From an uncultured Bacillota bacterium (GTDB lineage: Bacteria > Bacillota > Clostridia > Peptostreptococcales > Anaerovoracaceae): a DNA stretch of 64,000 nt. The stretch covers positions 62,001-126,000 of the forward strand of contig CASEFA010000002.1 in the NCBI GenBank assembly GCA_949287095.1. The letters run 5' to 3'. Of the stretch, positions 53,511 to 64,000 are shown piece by piece. Position numbers and translations under genes: made by a program. The notes under the pieces are model-generated. The model made no database searches and was not told the DNA's origin. It was given only the letters and a program-made list of their open reading frames with translations. Position 1 is the stretch's first letter; each line of letters begins with the position of its first letter.

Positions 53511-53570
53511 TAAGGGTAATATTTCGTACTTTGATTTTTGCCGCTTAATGTCCCGGAAACGGAGGGATAT

Positions 53571-54251
53571 ATGCGGATAAAACTTTTACCTGAAGACGAA
53601 CGCCCTGTGGAAAAAGCATTTTCCTGCGGCATGGAGAGCCTGTCCAATTCCGAACTGATAGCGCTTATACTCCGGACGGGAACCAGGAATACATCAGCCG
53701 TTCACCTGGCAGAAGAAATCCTGGCGGCGGCCGACGGAGGACTTAAGGGCCTGGGAAGCTTTTCTCCCGACGAGCTCATGAAGCTTAAAGGAATTGGAAA
53801 AGCCAAGGCGTGCGCACTGGCAGGCGCAGTTGAACTGGGAAAGCGTATTTCATCTGCAGGAGCGAGGTGCGCATTCACAGCGGAGTCCGCTGAAAGTGTT
53901 GCCGAAATGTTCATGGAGGAGCTCAGGTATAAGAAAAAGGAATATTTCAAGTGCCTGCTCGTCAATGCAAAGGGAAAGGTGCTGTTTTGCGATGATGTTT
54001 CCATAGGGGAACTTTCTGCTGCAGTAGTGCATCCCAGAGAGGTGTTTTCACAGGCAGTTAGAAAATCAGCTTCTGCCGTAATCTTCGTCCATAATCATCC
54101 AAGCGGAGACCCCAGTCCCAGCAGTGATGATATCAGGACTACGGAACGACTGGTAGAATCCGGTAAGATACTGGGAATCAGAGTGCTGGATCACATTATA
54201 ATAGGTGACGGACATTATGTAAGCATGCGGGGCTCAGGGCTTATGGAATGA
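53571..54251 (+). CDS. radC: RadC/YeeS-type JAB domain protein
   Basis: A 226-residue protein with helix-hairpin-helix motifs (LKGIGKAKACAL) and a C-terminal JAMM metalloprotease-like domain (HNHPSGDPSPSSDD with an upstream Glu in GELSAAVVHPREVF). The early role in recombination repair was later withdrawn; function is uncertain. Usual linkage to mreB is kept here. Start MRIKLLPEDERP at 53571, behind GGAGGG. Confidence 0.93.
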   Translation: MRIKLLPEDERPVEKAFSCGMESLSNSELIALILRTGTRNTSAVHLAEEILAAADGGLKGLGSFSPDELMKLKGIGKAKACALAGAVELGKRISSAGARCAFTAESAESVAEMFMEELRYKKKEYFKCLLVNAKGKVLFCDDVSIGELSAAVVHPREVFSQAVRKSASAVIFVHNHPSGDPSPSSDDIRTTERLVESGKILGIRVLDHIIIGDGHYVSMRGSGLME

Positions 54252-54292
54252 GACCCCACAGGAAATCTGACGATAATTCGGAGGTAGTATAG

Positions 54293-55336
54293 ATGATGAA
54301 TTTTTTATCTGTTAAGGACATGGGTATTGACCTTGGAACAGCCAACACCCTTATTTATATAAAGGACAGCGGAATCGTTCTGAACGAGCCTTCCGTTATA
54401 GCCGTGGATAACCGGAGAAATGTTACTCTGGCTGTCGGCAGGGAGGCAAAGGACATGATAGGGAAGGCGCCTGCCAACATTTCCGTCATAAGGCCCCTCC
54501 AGGACGGCGTTGTTTCAGACTTTGACAAGACGGCCGACATGCTCAGTGAATTCATTGCAAAAGCCGTATCTGCCAACAGAATAAAGAATTTCAGAGTTGT
54601 CGTCGGAGTTCCAAGCGGAGTAACGGAAGTTGAAAAGAGAGCTGTAGAAGAAATCGTGCGTCAGATGGGAGCGTCAGAGGTTTACATTCTGGAAGAGCCT
54701 ATGGCGGCAGCTATAGGAGCGGGGCTGGATGTGGACAGTGCTACGGCGTGTATGATAGCCGACATTGGCGGTGGAACCACCGACATAGCCATCGTGGCGC
54801 TGGGCGGTATAGTTGCCAGCACGTCCATCAGACACGCAGGAGATAAGTTTAACGACGCTATAATTCAGTACGTGAGAAAGAGACATTCACTCCTCATAGG
54901 AGAGAAGACCGCCGAAAAGCTGAAGATTCAGGCCGGTGCGGCGTGTCTGGATACGGATGAAAACGGCGATGAGATCATAAAGACGGTAAAGGCCAGCGGA
55001 AGAGACATCATTTCGGGCCTGCCTAAGATTATCGATGTTACTAACAGGGACATAATGCTGGCTCTTCAGGAGTCGGTGGACATTGTAATAGACGGAATTA
55101 AGGCCACCATCGAGAAGGCTCCGCCTGAAATCGCTGCAGACATTGCCGAGAGCGGAATAGTTCTTTCCGGCGGAGGAGGCCTCATCTACAACCTGGATAA
55201 GCTTATTGAGAAGAGAACCGGTATGAAGGCCACCATAGCGGAGAATGCGTTTGAGGCTGTTGCGATGGGAACGGGAATGAGCCTTAACGATATTGAAAAG
55301 CTTAAGGTGTACGCATCCAGTGTTAAGAGAAGATAG
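54293..55336 (+). CDS. mreB: Rod-shape protein MreB
   Basis: Bacterial actin that organises lateral wall synthesis at the inner membrane face. The 347-residue protein has the phosphate-1 motif GIDLGTANTLIYIKD, ADIGGGTTDIAIVALGG and the adenosine motif VLSGGGGLI. It indicates a rod-shaped or elongated cell. First of mreB-mreC-mreD-mrdA. Confidence 0.97.
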   Translation: MMNFLSVKDMGIDLGTANTLIYIKDSGIVLNEPSVIAVDNRRNVTLAVGREAKDMIGKAPANISVIRPLQDGVVSDFDKTADMLSEFIAKAVSANRIKNFRVVVGVPSGVTEVEKRAVEEIVRQMGASEVYILEEPMAAAIGAGLDVDSATACMIADIGGGTTDIAIVALGGIVASTSIRHAGDKFNDAIIQYVRKRHSLLIGEKTAEKLKIQAGAACLDTDENGDEIIKTVKASGRDIISGLPKIIDVTNRDIMLALQESVDIVIDGIKATIEKAPPEIAADIAESGIVLSGGGGLIYNLDKLIEKRTGMKATIAENAFEAVAMGTGMSLNDIEKLKVYASSVKRR

Positions 55337-55347
55337 GATAATTTTTC

Positions 55348-56163
55348 ATGAGGTGGATCAGAGAACATAAAATTTTATCTGCGGCCATAGGCATTCTGGC
55401 GGCTGCCGTAATTATTTTTTCTGTTTCGATGTCCGGAAGCGGCTCCGGGGGAATCACGGGCATGTTTGGAAATCTGTATTCTTATGTGGAAAAACATATG
55501 ACTGCGGCCGGGCGTGCCATTTCCGAAAATGTTTCGGGTATTTTTTCCTACAGGGAACTTATGAAGGAAAATGAAGAGCTCAGAGATGAGATAGATGAGC
55601 TGAAGGAAGAAATGAACAGGATGTCCCTGAATGAAGAGGAACTTGAAGACCTCAGGGAACTTTCGGCGGCGCTTAATTATGACTTTATCGGAAGCAGCGA
55701 CGATATAGTCACTGCAACCATAATTTCCTTCGACGGACTGAACTGGACCAATATTTTTACAATAAACAGGGGAAGTGACAGTGGAATAGAAGAGGGCGAT
55801 GTGGTAATCTGCGGAGACGGACTGGTAGGCAGGGTTTCGCAGACGGGCCGGAACTGGGCCAAGGTCATGTCGCTCATAGATGAATCCGTAAAGATAAGTT
55901 TTAAATCGGAAGATGACACTGACATGCTCGGAATTATAGAAGGCACTTCGGACGGAGAACTCAGCGGATATATGCTGGAGGAGAAGTCGAAGATAAAAGA
56001 AGGCAGCAGACTTGTGACATCAGGTGTGGGAATGTATCCTGACGGCATAGACATAGGAAGAGTATCTGAGGTCTGGTATGATTCGGATACACAGCTGACC
56101 AGAATAAAAGTTACGCCTTCCGTCGATTTCATGGCCCTTGATAAGGTATCGGTGGTATTATGA
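55348..56163 (+). CDS. mreC: Rod-shape protein MreC
   Basis: A 271-residue bitopic protein: membrane helix at about 9-27, coiled coil at about 65-110 (ENEELRDEIDELKEEMNRM), then the beta-rich MreC core (INRGSDSGIEEGDVVICGDGLVG in part). It links the MreB filaments to PBP2. The stop overlaps mreD (ATGA). Confidence 0.93.
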   Translation: MRWIREHKILSAAIGILAAAVIIFSVSMSGSGSGGITGMFGNLYSYVEKHMTAAGRAISENVSGIFSYRELMKENEELRDEIDELKEEMNRMSLNEEELEDLRELSAALNYDFIGSSDDIVTATIISFDGLNWTNIFTINRGSDSGIEEGDVVICGDGLVGRVSQTGRNWAKVMSLIDESVKISFKSEDDTDMLGIIEGTSDGELSGYMLEEKSKIKEGSRLVTSGVGMYPDGIDIGRVSEVWYDSDTQLTRIKVTPSVDFMALDKVSVVL

Positions 56164-56663
56164 AGTACAGAGTAATAGTGCCGGTATTCGCTGCAGCATT
56201 AGTGTTGCAGCCTTTTCTTAACACCCTTCTTCCGTGGGGAGCTGCTCCGGAGCTGATAATGTCGTCGGGCCTGATGCTCTGCCTTTTCTTTGAATCAGAG
56301 AAAGTTCTGCCCGTGCTGATAACAGGAAGTGTAATGGAGCTTCTCTCAGACATGGCAGGAGCGCAGTATGCCGGATTTTCGGTGATTGCCTTTGTACTTG
56401 CCGTGTCCCTTGTCATCTTTGTAAGACAGTTTATTAACATAGAGAATTTCATTGTTGCCGCAGGTATATATCTGGCCGCGATTCTGCTGTATTACGTACT
56501 GATATGGATTTTATACGCAATGGCCGGAAGCCCGTACGGGTTTGTTTATGCCATGTCGAAAATTCCGGCGGCAGTTATCGGAAATTTTATTTTCGGGATG
56601 ATTCTCTATATTGTATTCCTGGTAAGGCTGAACAGGCATAGACGAGACAGGTATTTCAGATGA
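56160..56663 (+). CDS. mreD: Rod-shape protein MreD
   Basis: A 167-residue integral membrane protein with about five helices, in the standard position between mreC and the PBP2 gene and overlapping both by four bases. MreD assists MreC in activating the elongasome. Sequence is poorly conserved, so context carries much of the call. Confidence 0.88.
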   Translation: MKYRVIVPVFAAALVLQPFLNTLLPWGAAPELIMSSGLMLCLFFESEKVLPVLITGSVMELLSDMAGAQYAGFSVIAFVLAVSLVIFVRQFINIENFIVAAGIYLAAILLYYVLIWILYAMAGSPYGFVYAMSKIPAAVIGNFIFGMILYIVFLVRLNRHRRDRYFR

Positions 56664-59338
56664 AAAAAGACATAAGATTTTTCGACTCCAGGTATCGGCT
56701 GATAATTGGTCTCATCGTAATACTGATGGTCATTCTTGCTGTCAGACTTTTCGTGGTTACGGTGATTCAGCACGACAGATGGACCGGTGAAGCGTCAGAG
56801 CAGAATACGAAAACCATTATGACGTCGGCGCCCAGGGGCAATATTTACGACAGAAACGGTGAGCTTCTCGCAGGAAACAGACAGACATTCAACGTGATGT
56901 TTACGGCCAGCTCCCTGAGTACCGAGGAAATAAATGAGTCCGCACTTACGGCGGTAAACATGCTTCTTGAGAACGGCGATGAGTGCATTGACGATTTTGC
57001 CATAGTGATAGACAACGAAGGAAAGTTTTCATACACCTACGACAGCGATGAGAAAGAGTGGCTGAAGGAAAACGGATATTCTACCGACACTACGGCATCA
57101 CAGGTTTTCTCCATGGTCTGCGCCGAGTATAACATCGATGACAGCGACAGATATGAGGCAATGAACACCCTTCAGGAAAAATACGGTGTAAGCCTGCCCA
57201 TTACGGTGCGCACCATGGAGTACAGCTATCAGACGCAGAAGAGAAATTTCTGGTCCAAGTTCGGATTTTCGCAGAGTCAGATAGACGAAGGAATGACGGC
57301 TGAAGAATGTTTTCACCAGCTCAGAAAAAAGTATAAGGTAGATGAAGAACTGTCCGATGAAGATGCCAGGAAGATATTCATAATCAGAGACAAGGTGGCT
57401 TCCAACGGATACACGAGATACATGCCTATTACTGTGGCAAAGGACGTATCCACTGAGAGCGTGATATACTTTGAGGAGTCGGCGCTTGACGGAGTGTCCG
57501 TTACATCGGGTACTGAGAGGATTTACCCTGAGGACAGCACGGCGTGTCATATAATAGGATACATGGGGGCCATTTCTGAGGGTGAAGCGGCGAACTATAC
57601 TTCGGAAGACGGATATATGTCGACTGATCTCATCGGAAAGGATGGAATAGAAGCAGCCTATGAATCGGTTCTTCACGGTATACCGGGAGTAAAGACCATC
57701 AGGGTAAACAGCGCCGGTGAATACGTAGAGACCATAAGCGAGACAAAGGCGAAAAAAGGCAGCGACGTATATCTTACAATAGATCTGGATTTGCAGAATG
57801 CGGCAGAGAAGTCTCTGGAGAAAGCAATAAAAGGCTCTGCTCACAGCGGAAGCGGCGCCGCAGTGGCCGTCGACGTGAAAACGGGAGAAGTTCTCGCCAT
57901 GGCAAGCTATCCGTGGTTCGACCTGAACATGTTCGCGGACGGAATTTCCAATTCAGAGTGGGAATCGGTACAGGCAGATAACCCGCGGGATGCGCTTTCG
58001 CCTGCGCCACTTTACAATAACGCAACGATGACAAGCGTATCGCCGGGATCCACATTCAAGCCGATTACGGCGCTTACCGCTCTTAAATGCGGACTTGATC
58101 CCGACAGAGTCATCGTGGATCAGGGAAGAATAGAGTACGGAGGAAGGACGTTCGGATGCTCGGCGTGGAACTCCGGAGGCGGAACCCACGGTCCCGAAAA
58201 CCTGGAGTGGGGCATAGGAAATTCCTGTAACTATTACTTCTACTGCATTGCGACGAATAAAGACTGGGGAACGGGAAGTTCTCTGGGATACACCGAGGAG
58301 ATAGACGTAGATAAGATGCTGGAGACAGCAAGTCTCTTCGGACTGGGAGAAGCAAGCGGCATAGAGATTTATGAAACGGTAAGACCTATAGCAACGGCTG
58401 AAACCAAGATGGAAAACTACAGGTACGGAGCGTGGAATGCCGTTTACGACAATGCCAGCACCTACTTCCCGGAGGAAGTGACCGATGATTATGACAGACT
58501 CTCGAAGAATATAACCACTATAGTGGATTACATCTACGATAACCCGGAATACTCGGAACTGATAGAGCTCATAAAGGAAAACACAGAGGTAAAGGACAGT
58601 CAGGTCGAGAACGTGGCGTCTATGGTTAAGTTCGATTACTTCAATCAGGCGGAGTGGACTACCGGAGACGTGTTCAATACTTCCATAGGCCAGGGACTTA
58701 ACGCGTATACACCTGTTCAGATGGCAAGATACATCGCAACCCTTGGAAACAAAGGCATCAGAAACGAGCTGAATCTTGTCTACAGCGTTGATGATGAGAA
58801 GAAGGAGAAATCCGATCCTGTGGATATCGGCATTCCTGAAGAGGACTGGGAGGCAGTTCTCAAGGGAATGAAGAGAGTAACCACCAGCGGAACCCTTGCC
58901 GGTGTATACGGTTCGTCCTATCCGATTTCCGTGGCAGCGAAGACCGGTACTGCGGAAAACCAGGGAATAAAGCAGCCTGCAGACGAGGTGGAATACGTAA
59001 AGGAGCACCTTGAATCTTTTAATAATTCTGCGAAGACGAATGTGACCTGGGAAGAGGTTGAGGATAAGATCAGGGAGCTCATGCTGGATGAGCCTCAGAA
59101 ATACTCCACTGAAAATGATACGGTGGATCAGGCCCTCATAGAGGTAAGCGATTACAAGATAAGTCAGAGTATGATTAACTCTGAAAAAGATACCTATGAC
59201 TACTTTTCATGGACGGTGGTTCTCGCTCCGGCGGAGGACCCTGAAATTGCAGTGGTGGTCATGCTTGTTGAAGGCGGATGGTCTACGACCGCAGCGCCTG
59301 TGACAAAGGATATTCTGAACGCATATTTCGGTCTTTAG
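56660..59338 (+). CDS. mrdA: Penicillin-binding protein 2, elongasome transpeptidase
   Basis: Cross-links peptidoglycan during elongation, with RodA (not in the window). One membrane helix at about 16-36, the dimerisation/pedestal domain, then the transpeptidase with Ser464 (STFK), Ser522-Cys-Asn and Lys761 (KTGT). At 892 residues it is longer than E. coli PBP2 (about 630); the distance from SxN to KTG is about 240 residues, some 80 more than usual, and another acidic insert follows KTGT before the FSWTVVLAP strand. Overlaps mreD by four bases. Confidence 0.94.
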   Translation: MKKDIRFFDSRYRLIIGLIVILMVILAVRLFVVTVIQHDRWTGEASEQNTKTIMTSAPRGNIYDRNGELLAGNRQTFNVMFTASSLSTEEINESALTAVNMLLENGDECIDDFAIVIDNEGKFSYTYDSDEKEWLKENGYSTDTTASQVFSMVCAEYNIDDSDRYEAMNTLQEKYGVSLPITVRTMEYSYQTQKRNFWSKFGFSQSQIDEGMTAEECFHQLRKKYKVDEELSDEDARKIFIIRDKVASNGYTRYMPITVAKDVSTESVIYFEESALDGVSVTSGTERIYPEDSTACHIIGYMGAISEGEAANYTSEDGYMSTDLIGKDGIEAAYESVLHGIPGVKTIRVNSAGEYVETISETKAKKGSDVYLTIDLDLQNAAEKSLEKAIKGSAHSGSGAAVAVDVKTGEVLAMASYPWFDLNMFADGISNSEWESVQADNPRDALSPAPLYNNATMTSVSPGSTFKPITALTALKCGLDPDRVIVDQGRIEYGGRTFGCSAWNSGGGTHGPENLEWGIGNSCNYYFYCIATNKDWGTGSSLGYTEEIDVDKMLETASLFGLGEASGIEIYETVRPIATAETKMENYRYGAWNAVYDNASTYFPEEVTDDYDRLSKNITTIVDYIYDNPEYSELIELIKENTEVKDSQVENVASMVKFDYFNQAEWTTGDVFNTSIGQGLNAYTPVQMARYIATLGNKGIRNELNLVYSVDDEKKEKSDPVDIGIPEEDWEAVLKGMKRVTTSGTLAGVYGSSYPISVAAKTGTAENQGIKQPADEVEYVKEHLESFNNSAKTNVTWEEVEDKIRELMLDEPQKYSTENDTVDQALIEVSDYKISQSMINSEKDTYDYFSWTVVLAPAEDPEIAVVVMLVEGGWSTTAAPVTKDILNAYFGL

Positions 59339-59407
59339 AAAGTACCGTCAGGCGTTTGGCGGCGTAACGGCGCAAAGAGTATTTGCGGCGATGCTTTGGA
59401 GGAAAGA

Positions 59408-61481
<2,074 letters not shown>

Positions 61482-61501
61482 ACTTCAAAATATGACTTTT
61501 G

Positions 61502-61529
61502 ACCCGGGTACGGAACTGCCCGGGTTTTT
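61502..61529 (+). terminator. Terminator after eno
   Basis: ACCCGGG (61502-61508) with CCCGGGT (61519-61525), ten-base loop, then TTTT. Confidence 0.9.
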
Positions 61530-61601
61530 CATATCACGAATTCAGTCCAAAAGCCAGATTATAAAAACGTGCGTAAAAAATGTGTAAATTGTGATAAGTT
61601 G

Positions 61602-61630
61602 TTGAAATTCATAAAATTATGATGTATAAT
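61602..61630 (+). promoter_or_regulatory. Promoter of the first AGCS symporter
   Basis: TTGAAA (61602-61607), 17-base spacer, perfect TATAAT (61625-61630). Confidence 0.75.
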
Positions 61631-61696
61631 CATAGCGTAATATTTATTATCTCTATACTTACTAAAGGACTTATTCAGAAAAAGAGGTGATGACTA

Positions 61697-63079
61697 GTGT
61701 CTAATATCGCTGATATTATTCAGACCATTGACAATTGGGTCTGGGGATGGTGGATGATCATCCTGCTGTTCGGAACTCACGTATTCATGACGTTCAGAAC
61801 CGGATTTATTCAGGTAAAATCTATTTCTAAAGGTATCAGATTATCAGTGAGCAAGGATCCTGATGCAGAAGGAGAGGTTTCCCAGTTCGGAGCCCTCACC
61901 ACTGCGCTGGCAGCTACCATAGGTACCGGTAACATCGTCGGCGTAGGTACTGCAATCGCTCTCGGAGGTCCGGGAGCAGTTCTCTGGATCTGGCTTACAG
62001 GATGCTTCGGTATAGCTACCAAGTATTCCGAGTCCCTCATCTCTGTAAAGTACAGAGTTAAGACTAAGGACGGCCGTATGCAGGGCGGCGCTATGTACGC
62101 TCTGGAAAGAGGCCTGAACATGAAGTGGCTGGGTATGATATTCGCCATTTTCGCAGGCTTTGCTTCCTTCGGTATAGGCTGCGCCACTCAGGTTAACGCT
62201 ATCGCTAACATCGTAAACGGAAACTTCGGAGTTCCTAACGTTGTTACCGGTATCGTGATTGTAGTGATGACGGGTATCGTAATCCTGGGCGGAATCAAGT
62301 CCATCGCTAACGTATGCGAGAGGCTGGTTCCTTTCATGGCAGGTTTCTATGTAATAGGATGTATAATCATTCTCTGCCTGAACTACGATTTCATCATTCC
62401 GGCAATCAAGACCATATGCACCCTGGCATTTACTCCGGGCGCTGCCGCAGGCGGACTTGTTGGTACAGGTATAAGAGCCGCCATCCAGTTCGGTGTTGCA
62501 AGAGGACTCTTCTCCAATGAATCCGGTATGGGTTCCGCACCGATTGCTGCAGCAGCTGCACAGACCAGAAACCCTGTAAGACAGGCTTTGGTATCCTCCA
62601 CGGGAACCTTCTGGGATACAGTAGTTGTATGCCTGATGACCGGTCTCGTACTGGTAACTACCATCATGAAGAACCCTGATGTTAATATGGGCGACATCAG
62701 AGACGGCGGAGTTCTCTCCACAGAGGCATTTGCGCAGATTCCTTACTTCGGACCTATCGTTCTTACATTAGGTATCATCACGTTTGCATGGTCGACTATT
62801 CTCGGCTGGGCATACTACGGTGAAAGAGCCGTTGAGTACTTCGCAGGAAGAAAGGGAATCCTTCCTTACAGAATTCTCTACCTGGCAGTTGCTTTCATCG
62901 CTCCTATCGTAGCACTGGATACCGTATGGCTGGTAGCAGACATACTCAACGCACTCATGGCTATACCTAACCTGATTGCGGTACTGCTCCTGTCGCCGGT
63001 AATAGCTAAGGAGACTAAGAAGTACATCAATGACCTTGATGCATACGACGATACGCCAATACCTGTAGTTGATAAATAA
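61697..63079 (+). CDS. Alanine/glycine:cation symporter, AGCS family
   Basis: A 460-residue Na+- or H+-driven amino-acid importer with about 11 helices. Family motifs: FGALTTALAATIGTGNIVGVG (seen as ALAATIGTGNIVGVG), FSNESGMGSAPIAAAAAQT and the ISWAxxGE-like TILGWAYYGERA. The start is a GTG at 61697 after AGAGGTGA; no good ATG is near. Its own promoter and terminator make it a single gene. Codons are richer in GGT and ATC than in most neighbours, as in highly expressed genes. Confidence 0.94.
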   Translation: MSNIADIIQTIDNWVWGWWMIILLFGTHVFMTFRTGFIQVKSISKGIRLSVSKDPDAEGEVSQFGALTTALAATIGTGNIVGVGTAIALGGPGAVLWIWLTGCFGIATKYSESLISVKYRVKTKDGRMQGGAMYALERGLNMKWLGMIFAIFAGFASFGIGCATQVNAIANIVNGNFGVPNVVTGIVIVVMTGIVILGGIKSIANVCERLVPFMAGFYVIGCIIILCLNYDFIIPAIKTICTLAFTPGAAAGGLVGTGIRAAIQFGVARGLFSNESGMGSAPIAAAAAQTRNPVRQALVSSTGTFWDTVVVCLMTGLVLVTTIMKNPDVNMGDIRDGGVLSTEAFAQIPYFGPIVLTLGIITFAWSTILGWAYYGERAVEYFAGRKGILPYRILYLAVAFIAPIVALDTVWLVADILNALMAIPNLIAVLLLSPVIAKETKKYINDLDAYDDTPIPVVDK

Positions 63080-63097
63080 ATATTACACGCTATGAGA

Positions 63098-63130
63098 AAA
63101 GCCGCCTTCCCGTTTCGGGAGGGCGGCTTT
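63098..63130. terminator. Bidirectional terminator between the two AGCS genes
   Basis: AAAGCCGCC (63098-63106) with GGCGGCTTT (63122-63130) and an inner CCC/GGG pair. It serves the convergent symporter genes. Confidence 0.88.
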
Positions 63131-63171
63131 ACCGTGGTGCGCCAGGCGGCGCACGCCTGCTTAAATGTGTT

Positions 63172-64000
63172 TTAATTCCAGTAGTCCGTGCCTTCGACTC
63201 CGATGTCGGAGGCTTTAAATTCCAGAGGTTTTCCTTCTCTCTTTCTCGATGAGTAATCCCTCAAAGCCTTAAAGGCTATATTTCCTAAGATTATACATAC
63301 GGGCACGTTTATGAGAGCCATGCAGCCCATGAGAACGTCCGCCGTATCCCAGGCAAGACCTGCGGAGAACTGAGCGCCGAGGAATATGACGGCTACGGCT
63401 ATGAGTCTGAATACGGTCATAAACGATCTGCACGAAAGGGCGTCCTTATATATGTAGCTTATGTTCATCTCGGCATAGAAGTAATTTCCGACCAGTGTAG
63501 TGTATGCAAAGAGCGCCAGAGCCGCGGTTATGAAGATTCCACCGAAGGCTCCGAAATTTACACCGAGAGAATCCTGTATGTAGGCTCCGCTCAGAGCGTT
63601 TCCCGCTTCGTCAATATATCCGGCAGGGTCTACTCCCGAGCAGAGAACCATGAAGGCCGTGGAGGAGCAGATGAGCAGGGTATCGATGAACACGGAGAGC
63701 ATCTGAACCAGGCCCTGCTTTACGGGGTGGGAAACGTCGGCGGAAGCGGCAGCGTTAGGCGCAGAACCTATGCCGGCTTCGTTGGAATAAAGTCCTCTCT
63801 TGATGCCGTTCATAATGGTGGCTCCGAAAATTCCTCCCGCAACGGAAGTGAAGCTGAAGGCTCCTTTAAAGATTCCGGCTATAACAGACGGGAAAGAGCC
63901 TATATTGAGCACGATTACGAGAAGGGCGACGGCGATATAGGCTATGGCCATTATGGGAACGATGACCTGAGTCGCCTTTGATATGCGCTTTCCTCCGCCG
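63172..64000 (-). CDS. Second AGCS-family amino-acid symporter, C-terminal part
   Basis: The last 275 codons of a second alanine/glycine:cation symporter; the frame stays open to the window end (GGGKRISKATQVIVP precedes the first internal Met). GLYSNEAGIGSAPNAAASADV is the family signature (excerpt: SNEAGIGSAPNAAASADV), and the tail has the usual helices and TTLVGNYFYAE. It differs clearly from the plus-strand copy, so it is a separate subfamily and not a recent duplicate. Confidence 0.92.
   Translation of the reverse strand, partial: GGGKRISKATQVIVPIMAIAYIAVALLVIVLNIGSFPSVIAGIFKGAFSFTSVAGGIFGATIMNGIKRGLYSNEAGIGSAPNAAASADVSHPVKQGLVQMLSVFIDTLLICSSTAFMVLCSGVDPAGYIDEAGNALSGAYIQDSLGVNFGAFGGIFITAALALFAYTTLVGNYFYAEMNISYIYKDALSCRSFMTVFRLIAVAVIFLGAQFSAGLAWDTADVLMGCMALINVPVCIILGNIAFKALRDYSSRKREGKPLEFKASDIGVEGTDYWN

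Overview
The window looks like a chromosomal segment of a Gram-positive anaerobe of the Clostridia. Pointers are two sortase-anchored adhesins (IPKTG and VPKTG signals), an LCP-type wall-polymer transferase, an mreBCD-PBP2-minD block, FeoAB, a type II fatty-acid operon with an FMN-type reductase and no FabI, biotin-dependent pyruvate carboxylase and two Na+:amino-acid (AGCS) symporters. Shine-Dalgarno sites (GGAGG) and sigma-A-like promoters are clear. Genus cannot be read from the sequence alone; a Peptostreptococcales/Anaerovoracaceae-like lineage is a guess. Roughly 90% is coding and most genes are chromosomal housekeeping. No phage, insertion sequence, rRNA operon or CRISPR array was seen.

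Layout. 0-5.2 kb: fatty-acid elongation operon (FMN enoyl reductase, fabD, fabG, fabF, fabZ) running into a MarR regulator and ung. 5.2-6.4 kb: a methyltransferase on the minus strand. 6.7-15.8 kb: typA, an MscS channel, pyc, a DUF308 membrane protein, tgt and rlmD. 15.8-19.5 kb: an accessory patch with a frameshifted Fic gene, a noncoding stretch rich in inverted GTTTGCC words, and a minus-strand fibro-slime adhesin. 19.5-24.3 kb: M29 aminopeptidase (minus), a diacylglycerol-kinase-like lipid kinase, and feoA-feoB-small Cys-rich membrane protein. 24.3-24.8 kb: a noncoding stretch with three nested inverted repeats. 24.8-34.3 kb: ABC exporter, LCP protein with a Gly/Ser/Thr tail, thrS without a TGS domain, then minus-strand UMF1 transporter, zinc phospholipase C-like protein and NhaC antiporter, then deoC. 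34.3-37.7 kb: a long structured leader with a terminator, followed by a 1021-residue Cna-B/SpaA-repeat adhesin. 37.7-40.3 kb: tRNA-Arg(CCG), then a flavodoxin-TetR-DUF362 ferredoxin operon with two operator palindromes. 40.4-41.7 kb: infC (AUU start)-rpmI-rplT behind an L20-type attenuator.

41.8-51.0 kb is one tightly overlapped ten-gene run: larE-larB-larC (nickel-pincer nucleotide synthesis), a membrane metallophosphoesterase, a DUF975/PF06541 fusion, DUF3842, coaBC, a PF11449 metal exporter, a small Cys-rich membrane protein and a second PF06541 protein. No larA lies in the window. 51.1-52.2 kb holds a membrane-anchored FKBP/trigger-factor-like foldase; 52.4-53.5 kb nrdR and cmk; 53.6-60.1 kb radC-mreB-mreC-mreD-mrdA-minD; then eno and two convergent AGCS symporters, the second cut by the window end.

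The parts most worth a second look are the structured 5' leader of the large adhesin, the two intergenic regions built from nested inverted repeats, the split Fic gene, the repeated pairing of a metal transporter with a tiny Cys-rich membrane protein, and the lar/coaBC/exporter operon with its His-rich LarC.
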